Shown here: one piece after another, positions 13,207-48,362 of the stretch | How positions within the stretch are numbered: the stretch's first letter is position 1 | Layout: each line of letters begins with the position of its first letter | DNA from: Dendrocalamus latiflorus | Lineage: Eukaryota; Streptophyta; Magnoliopsida; Poales; Poaceae | DNA length: 64,000 bases | Direction: 5' to 3' | Assembly (NCBI GenBank): GCA_017311315.1 | Contig: CM029663.1 | Span: 38,452,622 to 38,516,621, forward strand | Position numbers and translations under genes: made by a program | Notes under the pieces: model-generated | The model's input: only the letters and a program-made list of their open reading frames with translations | The model's database searches: none | What the model was told of the DNA's origin: nothing

Positions 13207-13432
13207 CGGTCGAACCGGAATCCCTTAGGCGGTCAGACCGCTATTCAGTTGGCGGTCAGACCGGCCGTGCATATGCAGTCTAACTGCTAGGGTTTCGTGG
13301 TCAGTTCGGTTGTGCCTTTGGCAGTCTGATCGGAGGTGCTTCGGCGGTCAGACCGGCAATCCCTTTGTGGTCAGACCGGCCTTCCCTCTGCGGTCAGACC
13401 GCTGATACACTTACGGTCTGACCGAATTGCCT
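13207..13432. repeat. Cluster of CGGTCAGACCG palindromic motifs
   Basis: At least six units of the inverted motif CGGTC-(A/T)-GACCG occur at 13-90 bp spacing, for example near 13230, 13251, 13343, 13366, 13389 and 13414 (the last in reverse). They sit in the LTR downstream of the TATA box, so in the transcribed leader. Each unit can fold on itself. Confidence 0.75.
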
Positions 13433-13619
13433 GATCTCTGGACTGTTTCCTTTTCTTGGTTCTCATTTCTGTTTGTTTGAGACCTTCTCAGTTGCCAGTG
13501 GGTATCTATCTTCTTGCCTCATAGCTACTATAGCTATTGGAGAAGAAGTTCGTGAGAATACTTGGGGCGGTTTGAAGGTACCATTTACCCCCCACTCTGT
13601 TGCCATTTCGGTCCTACAG

Positions 13620-14110
13620 TCATACCTGATACTCGTAGACTCTCTGGTCGGTACTCGATAGTCGTACTCTTTGTGGTCGGTAGTTGAAGACTTTGTGATT
13701 GATAGTCGTAGACTTCATGGACTGCTGTCACAGTCATAGACTTCACAGTTTTGTCATCATAGTCACCGACTTCACGGTATGCTGCTGTTGTCTTTGGTTT
13801 TCTAGTCGGTTGTCATAGACATCGCGATCAGTAGTTGAAGGCTTTGTGGTCAGTACTCATAGACTTTATTGTTCGTTTGACTACTTCGAGTACCTGTGTT
13901 AGGCCAACAGGATGGCTGGTTGGTGCATGGTGGTCAAGTGGTTGCGTTACTTTGTAGTCAAAAGGACTCGATACTCAATAGTCAGAAGAACTTGGTACTC
14001 GATAGTCAGAAGGGCTCAGTACTTGTAGTCGGAAGGGCTTGGTACTCAATGGTCGATGATCGGTTGGCGTAGGTGTAGTGATCGGTTGTAGGAGAGTTGT
14101 GGTATCTGAT
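13620..14110. repeat. Degenerate tandem array of GTCGGTA / ACTCGATAGTC motifs
   Basis: Short phrases such as GGTACTCGATAGTCG, TCGGTAGTTGAAGACTT and TCGTAGACTTC recur imperfectly every 20-45 bp. No open frame covers the array; it is a low-complexity part of the LTR. Confidence 0.6.
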
Positions 14111-14561
14111 TGGTTCTTAGTAGTTGGTACTCGATGGGTCTGTGGTCAGTAGCGATGGTTTTCCCAAGTGTTCTGAGTGATGGTTTATCCCGAGTACTTA
14201 TATTCGAGTACTTGATGAGCTAGTGACCGGTCTTGCATAGCAATTGTAATCGGTCATAATAAGTGGTCTAAGGCTGAATTCTAGATAGCGATGAGATATG
14301 TGGTCGTGGAAGACCTGGCTAACATTTGTGGATGGTTAAAGGTGTGGTTGTGTGTGTGGACTGATGACGGTCAAGTTGGGAAGAACTTATGCCGGGGAAA
14401 ACATTTTTGATCTTTGATGTGCAGGTTGGCATAGAGGCGGTCATGCTTAGTGACGAGAAGGACTAGGACTAGGATGGGAAAGTCTGAGGTCCAGGCGATC
14501 GAGGATATCACGCGAGGTGATCGGGCTCATGCTGGAGCGCATGGAGATCAAAGGTGGTGAT

Positions 14562-14728
14562 GCGTGGAGAAGATACGGGAGGTGCGTTCCCAGAGGCTTC
14601 AATACGTGGTGTGATGCGTGGAGAAGATACGAGAGGTGCGGTCCCGGAGGCTTCGACACGTGAGGTGAGGTGCGTGATGAAGATACACAAGGTGCTGTCA
14701 TGAAAGCTTTATTACGTATTGAGTTAGG
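14562..14728. repeat. Three-copy tandem repeat, about 55 bp
   Basis: Units start GCGTGGAGAAGATAC at 14562 and 14616 and GCGTGATGAAGATAC at 14672 (spacing 54 and 56 bp); each continues with GGTGC...GAGGCTT...ACGTG. The third copy is the most diverged. Confidence 0.75.
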
Positions 14729-15142
14729 AGTTTTAGGGGTGCCGTGAGGGCGCTTTATAGCCACAAAAATGATACAGAAATAATAGATCATATCTATTTC
14801 AAGAAAAGTTAGTCAGCATTGACGACGTGTTTACTAAGCATCATTTCTTGTGTCTTCGGTGACGTGCTAACACATCACAATCTTGTGAGCTACGAGCACG
14901 GTGTTGTCTTTCGAGCGGACGAAGCGTTCGAGTGGTTGAAGCTTTTCAAGTGGAGGGAGATTTTGACTATGTGCAAAAGCGATCGTAGCGTGCAGTCGAG
15001 TGAGCAGTCGAACAACTTGCGGTTGAAATTTACATATGGTAATTTAGATTGCTTTTCTTCTACTGTGAGTTTTGGTTTCAAGTTTTAATAAAGTGGAGGC
15101 AATCATTCACCGCTCTCTGATTGCGCCATACAATCCTACAAA

Positions 15143-15154
15143 TGGTATCAGAGT
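15143..15154 (+). other. Retrotransposon primer-binding site (tRNA-Met)
   Basis: TGGTATCAGAGT matches the initiator tRNA-Met primer site (TGGTATCAGAGC) used by most plant LTR elements, with one end mismatch. It lies two bases after the LTR end. About 80 bp of leader follows (a gag-like EPSFILDGTD can be read out of frame at about 15180-15210) before similarity to Copia ends. Confidence 0.85.
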
Positions 15155-15235
15155 CAACTATGATGGCAATAAAGAGATATGTGAACCATCCTTCATACTA
15201 GATGGTACTGATTCTGCTAAAAATACATTTATCTG

Positions 15236-15447
15236 ATATTAGTTTTTATATATAATTAAAATTTGAAAAATTAAAATAAATAAAAAATTATATCAACACA
15301 AAATAACAAAAAATAAAGGAAAAATATAAAAAGCAAAAATACCCAAAGACTAAATACATAAAATTAAAAGGCTAGAAGTTAAAAGGCATTTGAAGCTGAT
15401 CCAGCCCATTTAGGACCATGCATACATTCTCGTACCGTGCCGCCCAG
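15236..15447. other. AT-rich spacer and distal TTC5 promoter flank
   Basis: This holds A/T-rich low-complexity DNA (15236-15370) followed by more balanced sequence with AGCCCATT, a site-II-like motif on the minus strand, ending in the TTA at which the PIF element inserted. The last part is probably the original upstream sequence of TTC5, now 3.4 kb away from it. No gene is seen. Confidence 0.5.
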
Positions 15448-16243
15448 TTAGGGTGTGTTTGGTTGCTTTTGGGTAGTGGGATCGTATATCCTGGATGAGG
15501 GGAAGCTGGATGAGGAGGGCCGTATTTTGAAAAAGAAGAGTGTTTGGTTCGATGTATCTGTGGATACAGGCTGAATGAGTCTGTGATTGGTAGGCTGTAT
15601 ATGAGGCTGTATGAGCGGATACAGTAGGCTGAGAAGGTGTTTGGTTGGCTGTATAGTGGGGTATAGTGACCCTCGAATGTTAGAGGTGGTATGGTTACCC
15701 CCTTCAAATGTTTTTTTTTCAGTTTTTGCACAAACTAAGTTATTTCTAATAGTAATTTATTTACAGTATGACATTAATTTTTTTTAACTTCTGAAAAGAA
15801 CGTATTTGACTATATGATGATGTATATAAGGGGAAAAATGTGACATGCAATTATTTGGTATGAACACATATTTTGGCTAAATATTTGCAACTTTACTCTA
15901 AATCAAAAGACATTAATAAAATGAACACTCCAAAGACAGAGTACATAAAGATATATATTTCTCATAATAAAGAAGCATAAGCATAGTCATATATCTTAGC
16001 TTACACTTCAAGCAAGTAGCCACTACATAATTACAAAAGGTGTGCCTTGTAGACACCATCAGCACATCAGTCCACATGCAGTAATTAAGCCCTACATAAT
16101 TACAAAAGGTATGCACCATGCACACATCACACAACAGATGTCCATAGTTTCATCTTACATAAATAGTTAGGGCCTGTAGGGGGAGGATTCTTCATCAACC
16201 ACCAACTAATTAGGCAAAAGGTTAGTGGTCAGTGAGAAATAGC

Positions 16244-17180
16244 CTACTTATTGAAGTAGTGCTTCTCAATCCAATGATTCATCCACATACGACGATGTTC
16301 GTCACTCATCTGCACAAAACCAATGCTTTGTGCCTTGTGTTCATAGAGCCAACCAAGAGCAGACAGTAGGGCATGTGGAGTGAACCCAGGGAGTGTCATC
16401 ACAGCATTGTAGACCCCTGGGTGTGCCTTAGCATGTGCAGACTCCCTGATAGCAGCTCCCAAGTCCTTCACTGCAACAATCATGCCATTGAAGACAACTA
16501 CTTCCTCATCACTGATCAGGCCTCTCTTTCTCTTTGAACCAGACCCACTGCATGAGTCCATACCCTTGTCTTGAGCTGCCCCTCCTGAACCATCCTCATT
16601 TGGTGGAGTCCAAGTTGGTGGAGGACCATTGGTGTCGGTGCCTCTAGCAGCTGCATTCTCCCCAAGGACCTCATCATAGCCTAAACCCTCATTCGCAAGC
16701 TGAGAAATGGGGGTGGCAATAGGGTCACTTTCCACAACATCAGAAGGTTCTCCCAAAGGCTCATTTGAGCCCATGGCATACCTCCCAGTGGCTTGTCCAG
16801 CAGAGAATATGGCAGCCATCTGATCATAGTTCTCAATAGGAACTTGCAGGTATGGAGCATCCTCGGGGTGATCCTACATGTGAACAACAAGGTCATGATG
16901 TTATGGTGCAAGCATATACTTCACACAAATTTAGTACCTTGATGTGGCCTTTGTAGTGCTCATCCTCAAGTAATATGGTGTTGGTGGTGTCATCCCATAG
17001 AGCGCCACTAAGGTCCCTCAACTTGCATATCTTTGCTCATACTTTCTTCCACTTCCGGAGGTGGTTACTCACCTGACTCCCAGTGACCTCAACACCGATT
17101 TGCTCAGTCACTTGTCTGCCAACGGTGTTCAAGTAAGTTTTTTTCCAACTAATTGCATTGACTAAATGCACAACTAATTG
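16244..17180 (-). pseudogene. PIF ORF1, Myb/SANT-like protein
   Basis: On the minus strand an upstream exon encodes a Myb/SANT-like segment (NHLRKWKKV, then ICKLRDLSGALWDD and EDEHYKGHIK). It is followed by an intron with GT/AG ends (about 16876-16936) and the main exon, DHPEDAPYLQVPIENYDQMA, down to the stop at 16244. The basic segment KRKRG lies near the middle. ORF1 proteins of PIF elements bind DNA and cooperate with the transposase. A TGA codon (17037-17039 on the + strand, read as TCA) replaces the Trp expected after KKV, so the protein is truncated. The start of the gene is not identified because the transposase remnant abuts it. Confidence 0.75.
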
Positions 17181-17187
17181 CACTTAC

Positions 17188-17993
17188 CAGGTGGCACCCT
17201 TAAACCATCATCCCTCTCCAATGCATCTGCTAGAATAGTGGCATCATGAGCAGAACCCTCCCACCCAACTAAGACATATGTGAACGTCAGGTCGAAATCC
17301 ACAGCAGCCATGACATTTTGTGTGGTCCCTTCCTACCTCGAAAGGCGGCTGCCATAGATGCGGGGACTCTAGCTAGCACATGAGTGCCATCTATAGCGCC
17401 AATGCAATCCTAATAAATATGAAAAACCAATTAGTTACGAGCTGCAATGGCAAAATTTTTTTCATTGCAAGGTCAAACTAGTACCTTGAAGTATGGGTTG
17501 AATCTGCGGTTGGTTGCAATTTTTGGGTGGATGTCATGGGACGGTGGCCGAATCATCTCCCCACGCAGCTCTCCAATAGCATACAACACTTCTTGAAAAT
17601 AACGACTAATAGTTCCAAACCCCTTCTAAAATTAAGCTCTATCAACCTAAACCTACAATTGTGCCCAACCACTTGTAGGAACATGGCAACTTGTTCCTCA
17701 ATTGAGCAATTAATTGTGTCTTTAAGCAACCTTCTTGTTCTAAGCAATGTGCACAAGTGGAAAAAGGGGGCTCTTCTCATTCGAAGTTGTTCTACACAGT
17801 GCCTATCATCATTATGAAAAATGAACCTAAGGTTTGCCATCCTGATTCTGTCTCTTTCAGCTAAGGGACCATATGTGATGGGTGGTGTACGACCAACACG
17901 CCTAAACACAAATAAGGTATACACACACATGGTAGCAACTAGTCCAGCTGCATTACTAATGATTTTACGGCGCTTGACAGAAAAATCGTCCAT
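17188..17993 (-). pseudogene. PIF/Harbinger DDE transposase, incomplete
   Basis: The minus-strand frame from 17993 has the N-terminal region of plant Harbinger transposases (HCVEQLRMRRAPFFHLC...). A frameshift follows near 17550. A later exon reads RFNPYFK, then an intron with GT/AG ends (about 17409-17483), then CIGAIDGTHV with the first catalytic Asp and GWEGSAHDATIL with the second. The sequence stops at DGLRVPPG, so the third acidic residue and the C-terminal region are absent and ORF1 sequence comes next. The enzyme cuts and joins DNA at TTA/TAA targets; this copy cannot be active. Confidence 0.85.
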
Positions 17994-18309
17994 CTAAAAA
18001 TGCACACAAACAGTAAATTGAATTACTAATTATTTTACTAGAAGGTAGGTTTTGGTTAATCATAAGCAGAAACTTGGCAAAGTAATGGAGGATGGGTATG
18101 ATTTACCGTTTCCGAAGCAAAGATCGAGGGCTTGTGTGATTCTTGCAGGCAGTAGATGAAATCCCTGCAATAGAAGAAATGTATTCAAACTATATCACAT
18201 TGCACATAAGGAATTTTTTTTTGTCATAGACACTGCACAGAGGCCGGGCGATGTGTTCCAGCCGAGAGAGACCCGTGCGCCGAGCGGAAGAAAAAGCAAG
18301 CGGGCGGGC

Positions 18310-18329
18310 GGGGGGGGGGGGGGGGGGGG
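18310..18329. repeat. Poly-G run (20)
   Basis: A 20-base G homopolymer lies in the GC-rich part of the PIF element. Such runs are often miscounted, so the length is uncertain. Confidence 0.85.
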
Positions 18330-18902
18330 ACCGGCGCGCGGAAGAAAAAGCGGGCGGGGCAACGGCCGGCGGCGCCTCCAACCGCGCGAGGCGGCGGCGA
18401 CTCCATGGGTCGCGGCTGGCGGCGCCTCCAACCGCGTGAGGCGGCGGCGACTCCACGAGCCGCGGCCGGGGCAACGGCCGGCGGCGCCTCCAACCGCGCG
18501 GCGGCGGCGACTCCACGGATCCGGCCGAGGGGGAACCCCTGCGTCGCGCCTCCACGGGCCACCGCGCCTCGCCCACGTCAGCCGCGTGCCGCCGGTGCCG
18601 CCGCGCGCCGCCTCCCGAAGGCCTTCGCCGGATCCGGAGGAGGGAGGAGAGGGAGATCATCTGCTGCCGACGCCGAGCGCGCGAGAGGTAACCCTAGCCC
18701 ACCCTTTCTTGACTCCGTCGGTCCTGGACTGCCAGCTTCGGCCGAAATGGGGTTCACTCCCGGTCCCGGATCGCTACCGTATGCGGGACGAGCGGATCCA
18801 GGCTGCTACAGTAGATTCACCTAACCAAACACTCGATTTTTTTACAATATACGATGCAGCTGGGATCCGACGTCCATATTCACCCAACCAAACACACCCT
18901 TA

Positions 18903-19046
18903 GCCACCTGAAGACTCCCCATTGCTCCCTCCTTGCCGATTTCCTCCTCCCACGATACCCTAATAGACCCCTTGCATTCTCGTGCGCATTACCGTCCCCT
19001 CTCCCTTCCCTCCCTCTCCTCAGATCCCATCGCCGTCCAGAAACCG
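18903..19046 (+). promoter_or_regulatory. TTC5 5' untranslated region / remaining proximal promoter
   Basis: These 144 bp lie between the PIF target duplication and the TTC5 start codon. They are C/T-rich (CTCCCTCC, CTCCCTTCCCTCCCTCTCC), as in many grass leaders, and contain no ATG. No TATA box is visible here, so the core promoter is either TATA-less in this short piece or now supplied by the PIF element. Confidence 0.5.
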
Positions 19047-43437
<24,391 letters not shown>

Positions 43438-43900
43438 CTGTTGGCAAAAATTTTATTCTTGTTACTATTTGTTGAACATGTAGGCTTGCAACTAGTGTAA
43501 AGATGTCCCCTCGGAGAGAGAATTTGCTAGTTTTTGAGTTTTAACATGTAGCCAATATTTTCCGGGTAGTGTTTATTGGGACGTACAGTGAATTTTTCAC
43601 CTTTTTTGGCTTGGTGAGATATCTATTAACGTGGGAGGCTCATTATGCGTGTAATTCCATGTAAATCTCACATTAGATGTGCCCTCGTTTTTTTGTACAA
43701 TGTAAATCATATAAAGCTCTATCTAGTCCATTGTTCTGAAAATCTGGCTTAGGCGGTTTCGGTTTAAACCTGTTTTCCAAGCAAAGAACCGGCTGATATT
43801 TTGGGCTGTACTTCGGAACTGTCTTCTCGAGATTTGAAGTTTGGGACATATCTTTGACGCAACAGTATATATATTTCAATGGAAGATGGGATTAAAAAAG
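43438..43900. other. TTC5 3' flank
   Basis: Presumed 3' untranslated region and downstream flank. No strong AATAAA signal lies within the first 200 bp; one AATAAA overlaps the last codons (43427-43432). Confidence 0.45.
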
Positions 43901-44048
43901 GGGAGGGCTGGACGTTGCTTGAACCGATTTTTTTATTAATAATAAATAATAAATCGAAAATTATTTAGGTGAGAAAGGTCTGCTAGTATTTGCACATCTA
44001 GGAAGGACGCTGACTTTAAGCGCGTCCAGGTTTGGACCCTTGTGTTAA

Positions 44049-44070
44049 CAACGTCCGCATGCGGACGTTG
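44049..44070. repeat. Perfect 22-bp palindrome
   Basis: CAACGTCCGCA followed directly by its reverse complement, near the left end of the composite element. GCGTCC/GGACGT motifs recur around both ends. Confidence 0.8.
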
Positions 44071-44281
44071 AGGAAGTCCACGTCCACCCAGTACTACACA
44101 TATATATGGTTCTTCCGATCAGATTGTTCTTCTACACAAGTCAAATAAAAAAATGATTTCTTTACATGTATATTGTGTTTTTCGATCGATTTAGGAACTC
44201 GTTCATTGCTTGTGTTTGGTACAAATCCAATGGATGGAACACGCTCTAACAAAATAGCTTTCGCACTATATATTATATAGC

Positions 44282-45379
44282 TAGGGGTGCAATCGGATCG
44301 GATTCGGACGGATATTGCTATACCATATCTTAATCTATATTTTTTTCTCGGATTTAGGGTTGAATACGGTAAAACCAGTTACGAATTTGAAGTATTCGGA
44401 ATTTCGAATACGGTGCCATCAAAATAGATACTTGGCGGTTTCAGATCGAAAACGGATAATTTAGATAGATAGTACGTGCATACGGAAAGGAACATACGCT
44501 AAATCATACCACCATCACTTTAAGCCTTAAACTATTAGACATAAGTACATAATAATGATTATAAGTCATCAGCCGAAAATGATGTCGCTCACTATAGATG
44601 GAGATGGAGGTGCGGCACACCAATCTTCAAATATATCTAACCGTGAGAAAACTGGTTGAAATTTCTAAAATTTTAGTTGGGTGTTAAATTTGAACAGCAA
44701 GGAAATTTTGCTTTTTTAAAACTATTTTTCTCACCAGTTAACTCTTTGCTAGCTTGCCCTCAAACATATGCCTATTTGTTTGCCCCCAAAATTTTCCATT
44801 GAGGTGTGGCGTTTCAAGATGAATCTTGATTCTTGATGGACAGCGTTTTCTTTTTCTAGGCTAATTTTTTTTAACTAAATTAAGGTAGAGATGGTAGACA
44901 ATTAGGGAAATACACTTCTGACAAATTTACCTGTTCATTTACTGAAGCATGCCAAAGTTCATCATTAGGAATACACTGTTTATATGGTTTTCATTCCATT
45001 ACCTAGGAAGAGTGGTCTTAATGAGCAAATTTAGGATTATAATTGCACAACAAGCAGAATTAGAAATAAAACATTGTTTTAGTATTTGTATATTCATAGT
45101 TACCACAACTGAATGTCACATTTCTTTTAGAGAACTTAAGCTTGCACAATCTAGAAAAACTTTCTATACGCTGTACACCTTAGCCAACTAACATGACAAA
45201 AAGCAAATACTAGCAAAATAAAAAGATGAATTCTTAGCTTTTACTAGATATCCAACCGGATAATTATCCGATATCTGAATACCGATACTGTTCGGTCAGA
45301 TAATAACTCTTTAGATTTCGTTACCGATCTGGTATGAACTGTCTGGTACCGAATCCGACCGGATACCAAAGCACCCCTA
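44282..45379. mobile_element. hAT-like element, 1098 bp
   Basis: It starts TAGGGGTGCAATCGGAT and ends CCGGATACC-AAAGCACCCCTA. A perfect 8-bp duplication TATATAGC flanks it (44274-44281 and 45380-45387). Subterminal TATCCG-type repeats occur at both ends. There is no transposase. The same terminus family occurs at 54311 and 63168. Confidence 0.92.
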
Positions 45380-45887
45380 TATATAGCACACACACTGTAC
45401 AAAAGTCAGGAGAAGAAAAGATTGAAAGTTCGATGTCAGAACCTGCCTTCGCATTTACACGAGAAACTTGCACACAAGAATCGTGGCGGCAACTTCTTAA
45501 CACAGGTTCTAAACAAAATAGCCAGATAAGCCATAACTTATGAGCATTCAACACGTATGAGTTCACAACTGACCATACAAATAAAACACTTTTAGCTCTC
45601 AAGCTCCATACCCTATCCTGGAATAACTTAGCATTTGGCAAAATCCAACCATTATCAAACAAAGCAAATAAGAAATAAACAGTAAACTTCACATAATTAC
45701 AATAAAAGTTGTCATAACTATCTATCAAGAACTATTTATTTAAGAAACCATTTCGGAAAACTACAGATTTTATCCAGATTTGTATCAAAGAGCTACAAAT
45801 TTGACCCAATCCATTTCATGCAATGGGATCCACCCCGTCAGCCTCACACTAGTGCTTAGCTAGTCTTATCAAACGCTTGAACGTCAG

Positions 45888-46172
45888 AGGTGGTGATCGG
45901 TTCGGCTGAAAGCCTCATGGCTTATGGCTGAAAACACTGTAGCTGGCTGAAAAAAGCACTGTAGCTGACAGAGGCTTATTTACCATAATTAAATTTAAAA
46001 AAATTTAAAAATAGAAAAAACATATTAGCCCATCACGTATAATGTAAACAAATACGAGGAAAAAAAGAACCGGTAAAAAAACTCAAAAAAAGCCAAAAGT
46101 TCAGAAAAAGACGAAATTTATGAATAGTGCAAAAATAAGCTGAAGCCAGAAGCTCAAGCCATATTGATCAGG
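45888..46172. mobile_element. Tourist-like MITE, copy 1
   Basis: Ends GGTGATCGGTTCGGCTGAA and (inverted) GGCCCTGATCAATATGGCT. The core TTTAAAAATAG...CATATTAGCCCATCACG is found in inverse orientation at 48905-49172. Both copies have GTAGCTG-type subterminal motifs. Confidence 0.6.
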
Positions 46173-46439
46173 GCCAGATGCTGCACGGGCTTGGCGTCCC
46201 TTTGGCATGGAGCCGCACACATGGACTAGACACATGGCAAACTCAAAAGAACCGATGCCCATGTGGTGACTGGCGTATCATGTGTGCACGACGGAACGAT
46301 CCAGACATTACTGTGAGGCTAACGGGTGGGCCCTACCTGCCTATATCCTGTTGCATGCGACAGATTAGTTCAAACCTGTGGCTCGTTAATACATACTAGC
46401 AGCATGAGTGCGGCGTCACGCCGCGCTAGCACCGTGTAG

Positions 46440-46745
46440 ACCGAAGTGAAAGAGAGGACAATTCGCAGAAAAGTTTTTCAAAAAAAAATCGAGGACATAT
46501 GCGTAATTTCAAGAAAATCAAAGGTCTTTTTCGTAAAAAACCGAGGACTCATAAGGGCCTATATATAACAGAAAAGGGCCCGTACGTAATTTTAAAAACC
46601 GCAGAGTGCTATCCTGAAAAGATACAGAATTTCGGTGAAGTGGAGGGGTGTTTTCAGGAAAAAAACCTGGGAGGGACCTTTTCGCGAGAACCGAGGACCT
46701 TTACGTGATTTCCAAAAACTCAGGGGGCTTTTCGCAAAAATGATG
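46440..46745. repeat. Degenerate tandem repeat (CGAGGACnnnTnCGTAATTT)
   Basis: Phrases like TCGAGGACATATGCGTAATTT, ACCGAGGACTCATAAGG and CCGAGGACCTTTACGTGATTT recur with TTTTCGnAAAA between them, about every 45-60 bp in the clearer parts. Confidence 0.6.
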
Positions 46746-46904
46746 ACGTGGCGCGGGGAGGAGCCGGGAATCCCCTGGGCGTAATATATATAGTATTTGG
46801 GGGAAAATATGTAGTTTTCCGAAATGGCATATTAAATCTATAGTTCTTCAATAGTTATGCAAACTACATGCAATTTCACGAAATTTACTTAAAAATAAAT
46901 GTAG

Positions 46905-47870
46905 CATTTTTTCCAAAACTCAGGAACTTTAAGCTGGTGTTGTGATTTTGGTTGAAATAGCACCGCAACGGCTATTAACTTTTTCCTAAGATGTTCAATT
47001 AAACAAAAATAAAGGAAAAAGAAAAAAAATGAAAAATACCATCATATCTCATGGATAAAGCAAAGGGAAAAGAAAAAAAGAAAAGAAAAAGAAGGAAAAA
47101 AAGCTATGTCAAAAAGCCAACGCGTTCTAAAATAACTATGGGCTTCTAGAAACTAGAAGCCATCACTGTTTGAACAAGTCTATGTTGTGTCCATAAGAAA
47201 TTACCAAAATGCTGTGTTGTAGCCATCTTTAAAAAACGCAAAGAAGGTTCAATATCAAGAAGTTAATTGTATGACTATTGGATTAGCTTATCAGATAACC
47301 ATTTCTTGGTATACATACAAATAGTGGAATTTTAAAGATGAGTCCACCGCCCAAGTATATAACCACAATGAACTAACTGCTGTAATAGCCAATAACGGAT
47401 CCCTATCTATGTGTAATCATATACACTTAAAAATCCATTATCAATTTGAATAAGCAAGCACCATTCTCTTCACCTACATTAACAGGTACAATCATTAAAT
47501 CAAAAAATTAGGGACATAAATTGATCCAATGGGAAGGGATCCCAAGAATTAGGAAAAACAAGTTGTCTAACGATGAAGAATCAAATGTAACCTACACACG
47601 TTGGATCAGTGTCTGTGTGGGAGAGCACAAGCCAATGGCAGGCGCCACAGATTAGTGGGGGACTCGCTGGGGAGGCGTTCACGACCGCCGCCGCCGCCCG
47701 GAAGACTGCTGCTGCCGCTGTGTTAGGATCTCAAGCTTCGGTGGCACTCCACGTATCAGTGAAACATCAAATGATAAATTCTCAAATGTAAATTTTACAT
47801 AGAAAATCCTTAAATCCCCCTTTATTTTAGAGCTAACAAAACATTTTTTTTTCTAAACTCTTTCTTTAGC
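46905..47870. other. AT-rich spacer, no gene seen
   Basis: A/T-rich sequence with A-rich runs (46990-47100). A short GC-rich patch (47640-47730) has GCCGCCGCC repeats but no supported gene. Confidence 0.55.
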
Positions 47871-48169
47871 ATGGACCCAATGGACTAGCTTGCTTCACAG
47901 TATCGATGTGGGCCTCCGAGGCCATGGACGCAATTCTTGAACGCGTCCATCGTTGGACGTGATCCGCCCTTGCGTTCAGCTCTGGACGCAGTTGTACTCA
48001 GTGTCCTTCCTAGAATTGTAATTTTTAGCTTCCTTTTCCCACTTTTGTGATTTTTGTTTTATTATTTATTGGAAATAAAAAAATTCAGTAGTTTGAACTA
48101 GGCTAGCGTTCGGAAAATGGGAACCTAGCCTACTAGCCTAGGGTCTCTTTTTTAACAGAAACAGCAGGG

Positions 48170-48298
48170 GAGGCATCTACTGTGTAATTGAATTTATATT
48201 AATAGAGGGAAATATGTACAAGCAAAAGAGAAGAAATTACGCTCCCTCTCCGAGGGAGAACAATTAAGTCAAAAACTTTAGCCCGGAAAACAAAGCGT

Positions 48299-48362
<64 letters not shown>

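Larger units (their letters stand above)
11641..15140 (+). mobile_element. SIRE-type LTR, about 3.5 kb (shared by two internal regions)
   Basis: The left edge follows a polypurine tract and begins TGAGAGACC. The right edge ends CAATCCTACA, followed by two A and a tRNA-Met primer-binding site. A TATA box lies at 12168-12175. The interior holds a CGGTCAGACCG repeat cluster (13207-13432), a Gly/Val-codon-like tandem array of ACTCGATAGTC motifs (about 13620-14110) and a 55-bp tandem repeat (14562-14728). Thus it serves as 3' LTR of the upstream pol and as 5' LTR of a second internal region. The left boundary is less certain than the right one, and the great length may include an undetected insertion. 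Confidence 0.6.
15451..18899 (-). mobile_element. PIF/Harbinger transposon
   Basis: Terminal inverted repeats GGGTGTGTTTGGTTG (left) and its complement (right) are flanked by the 3-bp duplication TTA (15448-15450 and 18900-18902), the PIF/Harbinger signature. Two minus-strand gene remnants lie inside, a DDE transposase (17188-17993) and a Myb/SANT-like ORF1 (16244-17180), as expected for the superfamily. The right part (18240-18700) is extremely GC-rich with many GGCGGCG-type repeats and a 20-bp poly-G. Loss of the last catalytic region and a nonsense codon in ORF1 make it non-autonomous. It separates TTC5 from its former upstream sequence. Confidence 0.92.
45690..46900. mobile_element. MULE-like element with long inverted ends
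   Basis: 45690-45790 and the reverse complement of 46795-46900 share CATAACTAT, AAGAACTAT, CCATTTCGGAAAACTACA and more, over about 110 bp. Outer borders and target duplication were not fixed. A MITE (45888-46172) and a degenerate tandem repeat lie inside. Confidence 0.5.
43905..48110. mobile_element. Possible large composite element with long inverted ends
   Basis: About 43925-44035 and the reverse complement of about 47985-48095 are similar over about 110 bp (AATAATAAATAATAAA, CTAGGAAGGAC, GCGTCCAG). This suggests the terminal regions of one element of about 4.2 kb, later filled by other insertions. No target duplication was confirmed and no transposase is seen. Confidence 0.35.

Noticed and set aside
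13207..14110. CRISPR-like array
   Set aside because: Motifs are short and unevenly spaced and sit in an LTR of a plant genome. There are no spacers of constant length.
18253..18903. 216-codon frame ending next to TTC5
   Set aside because: It lies in the GC-rich end of the PIF element, runs into its terminal repeat and has frames on both strands. It is not an upstream TTC5 exon, as the TTA duplication shows the border.
18933..19046. In-frame upstream extension of TTC5 exon 1
   Set aside because: The frame is open, but the codon at 18933 is TTG and no ATG precedes 19047 in the native leader.
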